DNA from: Janibacter sp. CX7
GTDB taxonomy: Bacteria > Actinomycetota > Actinomycetes > Actinomycetales > Dermatophilaceae
Assembly: GCF_024362365.1 (NCBI RefSeq)
Contig: NZ_CP101464.1
Location: 2,914,001 to 2,978,000 of the forward strand
Length of the DNA stretch: 64,000 bases
Reading direction: 5' to 3'
Shown here: positions 1-7,198 of the stretch, one piece after another
Position numbering within the stretch: the stretch's first letter is position 1
Layout: every line of letters starts with the position of its first letter
Notes under the pieces: generated by a model
The model's database searches: none
What the model saw: the letters and a program-made list of their open reading frames with translations, nothing else
Told to the model about the DNA's origin: nothing
Program-made: the position numbers and the translations under genes

Positions 1-387
1 GACAAGGTCGACGTCGTCACGCGCCTGCAGGGCGAGGGCAAGGTCGTCGCCATGGTCGGCGACGGCGTCAACGACGCACCCGCGCTCGCGCAGGCCGACC
101 TCGGCCTGGCGATGGGCACGGGCACCGACGTGGCGATCGAGGCCGCCGACATCACCCTCGTGCGAGGGGACCTGCGGGCTGCGGTCGACGCGATCCGCCT
201 CTCGCGCAAGACGCTCGGCACGATCAAGGCCAACCTCTTCTGGGCCTTCGCCTACAACACCGCGGCGATCCCGCTCGCGGCGCTCGGGCTGCTCAACCCG
301 ATGCTCGCCGGTGCCGCGATGGCCCTGTCCAGCGTCTTCGTCGTGAGCAACAGCCTGCGGCTGCGGGCCTTCCGCGCGAGCGCCTGA
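1..387 (+). CDS. copA: Cu+-type P1B ATPase, C-terminal fragment
   Basis: This is the last 128 residues of a P-type metal-transporting ATPase that is cut by the window edge. The hinge motif [10 protein letters not shown] of the P domain is present. It is followed by two membrane segments carrying the YN pair (FWAFAYN) and the MxxSS motif (MALSS), which are the transmembrane Cu+ ligands of the P1B-1 subgroup. The protein would pump cytoplasmic Cu+ (or Ag+) outward using ATP. It ends in a short basic tail (RLRAF). A doubled hairpin starts 13 bases after the stop and may end its transcript. The family is certain; the copper assignment rests on the YN and MxxSS residues. Confidence 0.9.
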   Translation, partial: DKVDVVTRLQGEGKVVAMVGDGVNDAPALAQADLGLAMGTGTDVAIEAADITLVRGDLRAAVDAIRLSRKTLGTIKANLFWAFAYNTAAIPLAALGLLNPMLAGAAMALSSVFVVSNSLRLRAFRASA

Positions 388-399
388 GCCCCCTTCGCC

Positions 400-509
400 G
401 GGTCGCTGTATGTGGGTGCGCTGGGACTCACCCGAATACATCGACCCGCGCCCCCTGCCCTGGGTTGATGTATGTGGGTGCGCTGGGACTCACCCGCATA
501 CATCAACCC
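400..509. repeat. two diverged copies of a long hairpin, probable terminator
   Basis: Two direct copies of one palindrome lie between the ATPase stop and the next gene (400-447 and 462-509, period 62). Copy 2 has a 19-bp stem (462-480 pairing with 491-509) with one T-G pair. Copy 1 has the same architecture with two additional mismatches. One pair differs in a compensated way: C404-G443 in copy 1 is T466-A505 in copy 2. This suggests that the fold, rather than the exact sequence, is kept. No T-run follows the stems. It may be a transcription terminator or a protein-binding extragenic repeat. Confidence 0.75.
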
Positions 510-519
510 GGGCCCGATC

Positions 520-525
520 TAGGGT
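520..525 (+). promoter_or_regulatory. -10 box of a probable leaderless promoter (mug)
   Basis: TAGGGT sits 7 bases before the ATG at 533, so transcription would begin at or next to the start codon. There is no Shine-Dalgarno sequence. No clear TTGACA-like -35 box is visible. Confidence 0.55.
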
Positions 526-532
526 GACGGGC

Positions 533-1123
533 ATGCCGAGTGCCCGCCGCAGCTTCACCCGTGCCGAGCTGGAGTCCTTCCGCGACGCCGAGGTCCCCGA
601 CCTCCTGCCGGGCCGCGGCCAGGAGCTGCGGCTGCTCTTCGTCGGGATCAACCCCGGGCTGTGGACCGCGGCGACGCAGACCCACTTCGCGCACCCGGGC
701 AACCGCTTCTACCCGGCCCTGCTGCGAGCAGGCATCCTCACCCGCGCCGTCGACCCCGCCGCGGGCATGACCGACGAGGACCGCGAGCACCTGCGCGAGC
801 GCGGCATCGGCATCACCAACCTCGTGCGCCGGGCCACCGCCCGCGCCGACGAGCTCACGGCCGAAGAGCTGCGCGAGGGCGGCGAGCGCCTGCTGGCCAC
901 CATCGCCAGCACCCGCCCGGCAGTCGTCGCCGTCGCCGGGATCACCGCCTACCGACAGGCCTTCGGGGTGCGCAAGGCGCAGACCGGCGAGCAGCCCGAG
1001 CCCGTCGAGGGCGCCCGGCTGTGGGTCGCGCCCAACCCGAGCGGGCTCAACGCCCACGAGACGGTCGACTCGCTGGCCGTCGCCTACGCCGAGCCCGCCC
1101 GCGCCGCCGGCCTCCTCGACTGA
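533..1123 (+). CDS. mug: G/U mismatch-specific uracil-DNA glycosylase (Mug/TDG family)
   Basis: A 196-residue protein with the family's catalytic motif GINPG at residues 38-42, followed by the aromatic-rich FAHPGNRFY segment. A C-terminal NPSGLNAHE motif forms the DNA-intercalating and phosphate-binding loop. It would remove U, and probably ethenocytosine, from mismatches with G, starting base-excision repair. The ATG at 533 is chosen because upstream codons read through the hairpin repeat and because a -10 box sits 7 bases before it. The gene is monocistronic and converges on the gene ending at 1257. Its last codons and stop lie in a 21-bp tandem duplication. Confidence 0.9.
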   Translation: MPSARRSFTRAELESFRDAEVPDLLPGRGQELRLLFVGINPGLWTAATQTHFAHPGNRFYPALLRAGILTRAVDPAAGMTDEDREHLRERGIGITNLVRRATARADELTAEELREGGERLLATIASTRPAVVAVAGITAYRQAFGVRKAQTGEQPEPVEGARLWVAPNPSGLNAHETVDSLAVAYAEPARAAGLLD

Positions 1124-1145
1124 GCCGCCGGCCACCTCGACTGAG
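1104..1145 (+). repeat. 21-bp tandem duplication spanning the mug stop codon
   Basis: Two adjacent 21-bp units (1104-1124 and 1125-1145) differ at one base (CCTCC versus CCACC). Each contains CTCGACTGAG, so the Leu-Asp-stop end of the gene is present twice in frame, with a backup TGA seven codons downstream. Confidence 0.85.
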
Positions 1146-1158
1146 CAGCCAGCAGCGC

Positions 1159-1246
1159 GTCGTCCTGCAGTTCGCCCCGCCCCGACAGCGCCGCCCCCAG
1201 AATTCCGGGCCACACACCCCGCGCAGCCGGCGAACTGCAGGACGAC
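1159..1246. terminator. 18-bp perfect inverted repeat between convergent genes
   Basis: GTCGTCCTGCAGTTCGCC (1159-1176) is repeated exactly in inverted form at 1229-1246 with a 52-base spacer rich in C and G. It lies between the convergent genes ending at 1123 and 1257, where a bidirectional terminator would be expected. The spacer is long for a classical intrinsic terminator and there is no U-tract. Confidence 0.6.
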
Positions 1247-1256
1247 ATGCCGCTCG

Positions 1257-1853
1257 TCAGTCCGTCACCGTCACGTCGACGTGCGCGAAGCCGCCCGCCA
1301 GCTCGCGCAGCCGGTCTGCGTCGAGTCGACCACCGGGCGGGAGCACGAAGGCCACGGTCGTCCCCGGGCGCTGACGGTCCTCGACCTCCCGCAGGTCCGA
1401 GTCCGGCACGCCGTGGCGGTAGGCCTGGGTCCACGCCCCCTCCGACCGGCGGTTGGTGTGCCGCAGGAGGGGCGAGCTGGCGGAGACGATGCTCATCCCC
1501 CGTCGCGGCAGCCCGTCCGGCAGGCGCGGAGCGTCCGGGGCGTCGAAGAACCGGACATCGCGGGTCGCCATGACCGGCTTGCGCACGACCTGCCCCGTCT
1601 CGTCACGCCGGGTGTCGGTGCCCCGACCGTCGTCGTCGACCTCGACCAGGTCGCCCTGCACGACGACCCTCACCACACCTCTGCGACGCATGGCCTGCCC
1701 CTCGTCGTCGGCATAGGCGATGACCTCGAGCGCGAGGTGCAGGGCGAGCGCGTCACCAAGGGACGCCGCCACCCGCCGCGCCTCGACCAGGTGCTCGGCG
1801 TCCACCTCGCGCGACCAGTCGTGCGTCGTCACGCGCCAGGTGTCACGCGACAT
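1257..1853 (-). CDS. GyrB-like GHKL ATP-binding domain protein
   Basis: A 198-residue protein resembling the isolated N-terminal ATPase domain of GyrB/ParE. An ALEVIAYADDEG segment matches the N-box helix and VDDDGRGTD matches the DxGxG (G1) box. A glycine- and serine-containing segment, RRGMSIVSASS, follows at the position of the G2 box and ATP lid. The toprim and transducer domains of a topoisomerase are absent. Its ATG at 1853 overlaps the upstream stop (TGATG), so it is translated from the thioesterase transcript. The fold is likely; the substrate and role are unknown. Confidence 0.6.
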   Translation of the reverse strand: MSRDTWRVTTHDWSREVDAEHLVEARRVAASLGDALALHLALEVIAYADDEGQAMRRRGVVRVVVQGDLVEVDDDGRGTDTRRDETGQVVRKPVMATRDVRFFDAPDAPRLPDGLPRRGMSIVSASSPLLRHTNRRSEGAWTQAYRHGVPDSDLREVEDRQRPGTTVAFVLPPGGRLDADRLRELAGGFAHVDVTVTD

Positions 1854-2320
1854 CAGCCCTGGGCCATCCCGGCGGGCATGAGCACGGCGACGACCTTCCC
1901 CTTCGCCACGAGGGTCTCCCCGGCGCGCACGGTCTCGGCGACGACGACCTTGCGCTCGGTGACCTCCTCGATGACACCCCGCAGCTCGAGCTCGACGCCC
2001 ATCGGCGTCGGCGCGAGGTAGTCGACGTGCAGCGAGGCGGTGACGTAGCGCAGCGCCGGCTCGGTGCCCATCTCGCGACCCTGCGCGCGGTGCCCTGCGG
2101 CGGCGGCGCTGCCCGTGCCGTGGCAGTCGACGAGCGAGGCGATGAGCCCGCCGTAGACGTAGCCGGGCATCGCCGTGTGCTCGGGCCGCGGGGTGAAGCG
2201 CGCGACGGTCTCCTCGCCGTCCCAGTGCGACTTCAGCTGGTGGCCGGCGGGGTTCTGCGTGCCGCACCCGTAGCAGTGCGCGACGTCGTCGGGGTAGGTG
2301 TCCTGGAAGGCGGTGCTCAT
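1853..2320 (-). CDS. PaaI-like hotdog-fold thioesterase
   Basis: A 155-residue single hotdog domain. The PGYVYGGLIASLVDCHG segment matches the HGG/YGGxxAxLxD active-site helix of PaaI-type thioesterases, and the C-terminal strand ends in VAKGKVVAVLM. An N-terminal CYGCGTQNPAG motif is typical of the actinobacterial members. It probably hydrolyses an acyl-CoA, of unknown specificity. It is the first gene of a two-gene unit with the GHKL-like protein and has a -10 box directly before its ATG. Confidence 0.8.
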   Translation of the reverse strand: MSTAFQDTYPDDVAHCYGCGTQNPAGHQLKSHWDGEETVARFTPRPEHTAMPGYVYGGLIASLVDCHGTGSAAAAGHRAQGREMGTEPALRYVTASLHVDYLAPTPMGVELELRGVIEEVTERKVVVAETVRAGETLVAKGKVVAVLMPAGMAQG

Positions 2321-2326
2321 GTCCGC

Positions 2327-2332
2327 ACGCTA
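2327..2332 (-). promoter_or_regulatory. -10 box of a probable leaderless promoter (thioesterase)
   Basis: On the minus strand TAGCGT is followed by 6 bases and then the ATG at 2320. No Shine-Dalgarno sequence is present. Confidence 0.55.
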
Positions 2333-2352
2333 GCCCCACCCCTGCGCGCCGG

Positions 2353-3648
2353 TCAGCCGACGGCCATCCGCTCCCGCTGGGGCTCGACGACCGGCTCGCG
2401 CCGCACGGCGAAGGACAGCACGGAGGCGATGACGCAGAGCATCGCCCCGCCCCACCACGCCCACGTGTAGGCGCCGAAGGTGTCGCGGATGACCCCGGCC
2501 CCGAAGGCCGCGAGCGCCGCCCCGATCTGGTGCGCGGCGAAGACCCAGCCGAAGACGATCGTCCCCTGCTCGCCGAAGATCTCCCGGCACAGCGCGGCGG
2601 TCGGCGGCACGGTCGCCACCCAGTCCAGGCCGTAGACGATGATGAAGAGCAGCATGCTCGGGTGCACGGCGTCCGACAGGAGCAGCGGCAGCACGAGCAG
2701 CCCCACCCCGCGGAAGAAGTAGTAGGCGACGAGCAGCCAGCGTGGGTCGAAGACGTCGGTGAGCCACCCCGAGGCGATGGTCCCGACGATGTCGAAGATG
2801 CCGACGAGCGCCAGCAGTCCGGCAGCTGTCGTCTGCGACATGCCGTGGTCGTGCGCCGACGGGATGAAGTGGATGCCGATGAGTCCGTTGGTCGTCGCGC
2901 CGCAGATCGCGAAGGCGAGCGCGAGCGCCCAGAAGGCCTTGTGCCGCACCGCGAAGCGCAGCCCGTCGATCGCCCGCCCCATCGCGCCGCCGGTCACCTC
3001 TTCCGGCGGGACCCAGGTCTGCGGATCAGCGCCGAAGGGGAGGACGCCCCGGTCGTGCGGGTGGTCCCGCATGACGAGCCAGGCGATGGGCGCGACGGCG
3101 AGTGCTGCGACCGCGATGACGAGCGAGGCGGGTCGCCAACCGACGTCCTCCGCCAGGGCCGCGACCGGCGGCAGGAAGATCAGCTGCCCCGTGGCGGAGC
3201 CGGCGGTGAGGACGCCCATGACCAACCCCCTTCGCGCCACGAACCACCGGTTGGCGACGGTCGCGGCGAGCACGAGGGCCATCGAGCCGGTACCGGTCCC
3301 GATGAGCACGCCCCAGAAGATGTGCAGCTGCCACGACGCCGTCATGAGCGTGCTGCCGCCGGCGCCGAGCGCGACGAGGGTGAGCGCGCCGGCGATGACC
3401 TGCCGCATGCCGAAGCGGTCCATCAGGGCCGCGGCGAAGGGGGCGACGAGACCGTAGAGCAGGAGGTTGATCCCGACCGAGAGCGACATCGTGCTCATCG
3501 ACCAGCCGAACTCCTCGTGGAGCGGCACCATGAGCGCGCCCGGGGCCGCACGGAAGCCGGCCGCGCCGAGCAGCGCGAGGAAGGCGACGGCCGCGACCCA
3601 CCACGCGGGGTGGATGCGGTGAGGCGTCGAGGTGGCCGGCTCGGTCAT
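2353..3648 (-). CDS. MFS transporter
   Basis: A 431-residue, 12-helix major facilitator protein. MDRFGMRQ follows helix 2 as in the A-motif, a glycine-rich GVLIGTGTGSMALV helix follows, and WLTDVFDPR provides the second-half A-motif. Overall it resembles monocarboxylate/oxalate-type MFS proteins. The substrate cannot be assigned. It is transcribed alone, with a -10 box at 3684-3689, a short leader, and an imperfect palindrome at the likely transcription start. It lies downstream of an uncharacterised membrane protein gene. Confidence 0.85.
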   Translation of the reverse strand: MTEPATSTPHRIHPAWWVAAVAFLALLGAAGFRAAPGALMVPLHEEFGWSMSTMSLSVGINLLLYGLVAPFAAALMDRFGMRQVIAGALTLVALGAGGSTLMTASWQLHIFWGVLIGTGTGSMALVLAATVANRWFVARRGLVMGVLTAGSATGQLIFLPPVAALAEDVGWRPASLVIAVAALAVAPIAWLVMRDHPHDRGVLPFGADPQTWVPPEEVTGGAMGRAIDGLRFAVRHKAFWALALAFAICGATTNGLIGIHFIPSAHDHGMSQTTAAGLLALVGIFDIVGTIASGWLTDVFDPRWLLVAYYFFRGVGLLVLPLLLSDAVHPSMLLFIIVYGLDWVATVPPTAALCREIFGEQGTIVFGWVFAAHQIGAALAAFGAGVIRDTFGAYTWAWWGGAMLCVIASVLSFAVRREPVVEPQRERMAVG

Positions 3649-3661
3649 CGGGTCTCACTTC

Positions 3662-3689
3662 GCTCAAGAAAGTTTGCTCGAGCAGCCTA
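3662..3689 (-). promoter_or_regulatory. putative promoter and operator of the MFS gene
   Basis: On the minus strand TAGGCT (3684-3689) is followed at once by a 22-bp imperfect palindrome (3662-3683, arms GCTC..AG / CT..GAGC, 16 of 22 positions symmetric). A repressor bound there would cover the start of transcription. The leader to the ATG at 3648 would be about 30 bases. The palindrome is partly broken, so this is tentative. Confidence 0.4.
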
Positions 3690-3720
3690 GCCCACGCCAC
3701 CGACTCCTGAGGAGCCCTGC

Positions 3721-4449
3721 TCAGGTCCCGGTCTGCCGCCCGGCCACGCGTCGGGCCTCCTCCTCGCGTGCGGTCCGGGTCACGAAGCTCTCCCGCCGGG
3801 TGAGGACGGACACGGTCGCGACCGCCAGCAGGGCGAGGCCGACGAGCGAAGGGAGGGTCAGCGCGACGCCCTCGACCCGACCCGCGTCGGTCGCCTCTTC
3901 CGCGCCGGCGGTGCGCGGCGGCAGCACCCCCGCCGGGTCGGTGAGGACGGTCGCCCGAGTGCCGGGCGCGGGCACGATGTAGCTGGAGTGGGGCCTCGAG
4001 CTCATCGCCGTGCTGTAGCCACGCTCCCGACTGCCGTCCTCGAGCTCGAAGAGCACCGACGGTGGCTGACTCCCCCGACTGCGCGCCTCGACGACCGTCG
4101 CCTCGCTCCGCTGCATCGCGAACTGGCCGTACCCCGACAGGACCCCCATCGTGACGAACCCGGGCAGGAGGACGAGGGCCATGAAGATGATGCCGATGAC
4201 GAAGGGCCGCCAGCGGTGGCTCACCTGGATGAGCAGGGCGACGAGCAGCACGAGCCACACGCCCCCGAGCACGACGGCGAGCGGGTTGACGTCAAGGACC
4301 CCCACGTCGAGCCCGGGGAAGACCAGGGCCGCGCTCGCGCCGAGCAGCACCGCCCAGGTCAGCACGACGAGGAGCACCCGGCTGCGCAGGCGCATGCCCG
4401 AGATGTAGGGCAGGTCGTCCCCCGAGGTGTCCACCATGCCGATGATCAT
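3721..4449 (-). CDS. membrane protein of unknown function
   Basis: A 242-residue protein not matched to a known family. Three hydrophobic helices are predicted near residues 24-44, 58-77 and 82-104. A soluble segment of about 90 residues follows (SEATVVEARSRG...), resembling the small beta domain seen in DUF3592-like proteins. A fourth helix lies near 198-216, then a basic cytoplasmic tail. The start is uncertain: ATGs occur at 4449, 4437 and 4395, and none has a strong ribosome-binding site. The topology suggests an envelope protein with a domain outside or between helix pairs. Confidence 0.55.
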   Translation of the reverse strand: MIIGMVDTSGDDLPYISGMRLRSRVLLVVLTWAVLLGASAALVFPGLDVGVLDVNPLAVVLGGVWLVLLVALLIQVSHRWRPFVIGIIFMALVLLPGFVTMGVLSGYGQFAMQRSEATVVEARSRGSQPPSVLFELEDGSRERGYSTAMSSRPHSSYIVPAPGTRATVLTDPAGVLPPRTAGAEEATDAGRVEGVALTLPSLVGLALLAVATVSVLTRRESFVTRTAREEEARRVAGRQTGT

Positions 4450-4480
4450 CCCCCGCCCGGCCCGTCGAGGCTCCTCGAGG

Positions 4481-5221
4481 TCAGGACGACGGTGCTCGTC
4501 GCACGCGCCCGGTCGCCGGGTCGCGCTCGGTGAGGCAGTAGACGTGCCCGTCGGGTGCGCGCAGGACGGTCCACCACGGGAAGACCCCCTCGACGTCGGC
4601 GCCGAGCGCGACGTGCCGTCGGGTCTCGGCCTCGCGGTCCGCGACGGCGAAGTCCGGGTGGGCCCGGACCTCACCGGACTCGTCGTCGAGCCGCTGGAGG
4701 AGGACGCGCAGGGCGGCCCCGCCGTCGAGGAAGGCGAACTCGGGCTCCCTCCCCTTCGTCAGCGGCCGCTGCAGCAGCTCGGCCCAGAAGGCGGTCTCGG
4801 ACTCCCAGAGCCGGGCGGGGATGTCGATGCACACCTGGTCGAGGACGCGAAGGGGGTCACCCCGGTCGATCCGCCCCGGCGCCTCGACGGTGTGGCAGAA
4901 GAACAGCCCACCCGGCGAGCGCATCACCGGCACGCCCTCGTACTCCCACTGGGGACTCGCCCCAAGGCAGACCGAGCGCCGCGTCGCGCCGGCGCGGTCC
5001 GGGTCGTCGAGGTCGAGATGCAGCCGTGGCGGACCGTCGACCGCCTGGAGCTTGACCCACCCCGGGCCGTCGGCCGGCACGAGCGTGACGAACTGCCCGC
5101 GCTCGCCTCGAGGCTCGCTCGCCGCCCACCCGGTCGCGGCCGTCCAGAAGTCCACCGACCTCTCCCACGTCTCGCGCGGGACATCGATGAAGAGCTGGAT
5201 CCAAGGACCGTCGGAGACCAT
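4481..5221 (-). CDS. two-domain VOC (glyoxalase-like) protein
   Basis: A 246-residue protein built from two vicinal-oxygen-chelate modules. The first begins WIQLFIDVPRETW and the second, near residue 128, begins VCIDIPARLWE; both have the FW...LG pattern that opens such domains. The C-terminus (APDGHVYCLTERDP) is a typical last VOC strand. No enzyme function can be assigned because metal ligands are not obvious. It is divergent from the GNAT gene at 5249 across only 27 bases. Confidence 0.75.
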   Translation of the reverse strand: MVSDGPWIQLFIDVPRETWERSVDFWTAATGWAASEPRGERGQFVTLVPADGPGWVKLQAVDGPPRLHLDLDDPDRAGATRRSVCLGASPQWEYEGVPVMRSPGGLFFCHTVEAPGRIDRGDPLRVLDQVCIDIPARLWESETAFWAELLQRPLTKGREPEFAFLDGGAALRVLLQRLDDESGEVRAHPDFAVADREAETRRHVALGADVEGVFPWWTVLRAPDGHVYCLTERDPATGRVRRAPSS

Positions 5222-5227
5222 GGACCC

Positions 5228-5242
5228 AGCGTGCCGCAAGAT
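5228..5242. promoter_or_regulatory. back-to-back leaderless -10 boxes in a 27-bp divergent gap
   Basis: On the minus strand CACGCT (5228-5233) lies 6 bases before the ATG at 5221. On the plus strand CAAGAT (5237-5242) lies 6 bases before the GTG at 5249. Both fit the CANNNT variant of the leaderless box seen elsewhere in the window. Any -35 regions would lie inside the opposing gene. Confidence 0.35.
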
Positions 5243-5248
5243 GGTCCC

Positions 5249-5782
5249 GTGCCTCTCGTCATCCGCCCCCGCACCGACGCCGACCTGCCTGCGCTGGGTC
5301 GCGCCCTCGTCGAGCAGCAGGCCGCGTCCGGCTACCCGCACCGCGAGCCCCTGCCGATGGCGCCGGAGGACTTCGTGGCCCGGTCCGGCGCACTGGCGAC
5401 GTGGACCGCCCTCCTCTTCGACGAACCCGTCGGCCACGTCGCGGTGCTGCCGGTCCGCGACCCCGAGGTGAGCCTGGAGCCGGCGCTGTCCCGCCTGTGG
5501 ATGGCCGGCCACGGCCTGCCGGCCGACCGGCTCGCCGAGATCGGCGTGTACTTCACCGCGACCCACGTGCGCGGCCGGGGCGTCGGCGCCGCCCTCATGC
5601 GCACCGCCCTCGACCACCTCGCCGCGCACGAACTGGCCCCGTGCCTCGACGTCATCCCCACCGGCTCGGCCGTCGACCTCTACCGCCGCACCGGCTGGCG
5701 AGAGGTCGGCCGCACCCGCCCCGCGTGGCTCGACGCCGACGCCCCCGACGTCGTCGCGATGGTCCTGCCGACGGGCTCCTGA
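5249..5782 (+). CDS. GNAT family N-acetyltransferase
   Basis: A 177-residue acetyltransferase. IRPRTDADLPAL opens the fold. VYFTATHVRGRGVGAALMR holds the acetyl-CoA-binding (Q/R)xxGx(G/A) loop, and VDLYRRTGWREVGR is the last strand-helix of the domain. The substrate is unknown. GTG at 5249 is the only in-frame start that leaves an intact first strand; the ATG 8 bases upstream is in another frame. Confidence 0.8.
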   Translation: MPLVIRPRTDADLPALGRALVEQQAASGYPHREPLPMAPEDFVARSGALATWTALLFDEPVGHVAVLPVRDPEVSLEPALSRLWMAGHGLPADRLAEIGVYFTATHVRGRGVGAALMRTALDHLAAHELAPCLDVIPTGSAVDLYRRTGWREVGRTRPAWLDADAPDVVAMVLPTGS

Positions 5783-5856
5783 ACGGGGGCAGACCCCCCT
5801 TCGTCCCGGCCGGTGCCTGCATGGCCCCGACGAGTCCGCCTCGCAAGGCTGGAGCC

Positions 5857-6405
5857 ATGACACAGGGATGGCAGAGACGGGAACCGCAGGCATGGGCACG
5901 AGCAGCGGCATGGGGGGTGCTCGCGTGCGCCGTCCCGTCCGCGGTGTGGCGCCTGATGATGATGGCCGGGTGGCTCCCCGGCACCGAGCAGTTGCAGGCC
6001 CTCCACGAGGGCGAAGGGGGCTACGTCCTCGGTCTGTCGATCGCCCAGGTCCTCGCGGCCGTCCTCGTCGTGGGCCTCGTGCGCCCGTGGGGTGAGCGCT
6101 TCGTCGGCGTCGACATCAACCGCTGGCTGCCGGTCGTGCTCGGCACGGTCGGCGGGGCCGTCATGACCTGGCTCTTCACGATCTCGCTGTGGGCCGGTGT
6201 GCTGGCCGGCCAACGCCCCGACCAGAGCACCCTCGAAGGTGTCCCCCTGGCGATCATGGTCTGGGCCTACGCGCCGATGATGCTCTTCGGCCCGCTGACG
6301 CTCGTCGCCGTCGCGGGGTACGCGCGACGACGGTCGGGGTCGGGTGGGCCCGGTCTCGAGGCTCGGCCGCGGGCGGCCTCGCACCTCATCGACCACCGGG
6401 GGTGA
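5857..6405 (+). CDS. small polytopic membrane protein of unknown function
   Basis: A 182-residue protein with about four hydrophobic helices (near residues 12-32, 50-70, 82-108 and 123-145) and a Gly/Arg-rich cytoplasmic tail. No family was recognised. The ATG at 5857 is preferred to the in-frame ATG at 5821 because GGAG lies 5-8 bases before it. The last codons and the stop fall in a three-copy 21-bp tandem repeat. It converges on narI. Confidence 0.55.
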   Translation: MTQGWQRREPQAWARAAAWGVLACAVPSAVWRLMMMAGWLPGTEQLQALHEGEGGYVLGLSIAQVLAAVLVVGLVRPWGERFVGVDINRWLPVVLGTVGGAVMTWLFTISLWAGVLAGQRPDQSTLEGVPLAIMVWAYAPMMLFGPLTLVAVAGYARRRSGSGGPGLEARPRAASHLIDHRG

Positions 6406-6451
6406 GCCCTCGACCACCGGGGGTGAGCCCTCGACCAACGGGGGTGAGCGG
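6389..6451. repeat. 21-bp tandem repeat (three copies) spanning a stop codon
   Basis: Units at 6389-6409, 6410-6430 and 6431-6451; the first two are identical and the third differs at three bases. Each carries TCGACCA(C/A)CGGGGGTGAG, so the Asp-His-Arg-Gly-stop end of the plus-strand gene is present three times in frame. The array ends one base before the narI stop at 6452, so it fills the whole convergent gap. Confidence 0.9.
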
Positions 6452-7198
6452 TCAGCCGACCTTTTCCCAACCTCGCTTCTGCGGCCGGGTCCCGGGCGAG
6501 GCACCCGGACGGTCGTCACGACTGCGGTAGACGATGTACGGCCGGACGAAGTAGCCGAGCGGCGCCGAGAAGACGTGCACCAGTCGGGTGAAGGGCCACA
6601 TCGCGAAGAGCACGAAGGCGAGCACGGCGTGCAGCTGGAAGCCCAGGGGTGCGCCGGCCATGAGCTGCGGGTCGGGCTGGAACCAGAAGATCGAGCGGAA
6701 CCACGGTGAGACGCCCTCGCGGTAGTTGTAGTGGTCACCGGCGATGCCGAGGTTGAGCATCGACCCGGCGATGGTGTTCCAGATGCCGAGCACGATGACG
6801 GCGGCGAGCACGAGGTACATCACCTTGTCGTTGACCGTCGTCGCGGAGAAGACCGGGCCGACGGTGCGCCGCCGGTAGACGAGGATCGCCAGCCCGACGA
6901 GTGCGGCCACACCCGCGGGGATGCCGCCGGCGAGCGCGACGAAGTGGTAGAGCTCCTGGCTGACACCCAGGCGCTCGGTGAGACTCATCGGGACCACGAG
7001 CCCGAGGAAGTGCCCGACGACGACGCCGAGGATGCCGAAGTGGAAGAGCGGGCTGCCGATCCGCAGCAGCTTCGACTCGTAGAGCTGGCTGCTGCGGGTG
7101 GTCCAGCCGAACTTGTCGTAGCGGTACCGCCACACGTGCCCGACGACGAAGATCGCCAGGCAGATGTACGGGAAGATCACCCAGAGAAAGGTGCTCAT
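6452..7198 (-). CDS. narI: respiratory nitrate reductase gamma subunit (cytochrome b)
   Basis: A 248-residue membrane protein with five predicted helices, starting FLWVIFPYICLAIFVVGHVWRYRYDKFGW as in NarI. Histidines in helices 2 and 5 (FHFGILGVVVGH and FTRLVHVFSAPL) are the expected ligands of the two b-type hemes. It anchors NarGH to the cytoplasmic side of the membrane and passes electrons from menaquinol. The ATG at 7198 overlaps the narJ stop (ATGA). It is the last gene of narKGHJI. Confidence 0.95.
   Translation of the reverse strand: MSTFLWVIFPYICLAIFVVGHVWRYRYDKFGWTTRSSQLYESKLLRIGSPLFHFGILGVVVGHFLGLVVPMSLTERLGVSQELYHFVALAGGIPAGVAALVGLAILVYRRRTVGPVFSATTVNDKVMYLVLAAVIVLGIWNTIAGSMLNLGIAGDHYNYREGVSPWFRSIFWFQPDPQLMAGAPLGFQLHAVLAFVLFAMWPFTRLVHVFSAPLGYFVRPYIVYRSRDDRPGASPGTRPQKRGWEKVG

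Noticed and set aside
6389..6451. CRISPR or VNTR protein-coding repeat
   Set aside because: Each unit contains a stop codon and there is no spacer, so it is neither a CRISPR array nor a coding repeat.
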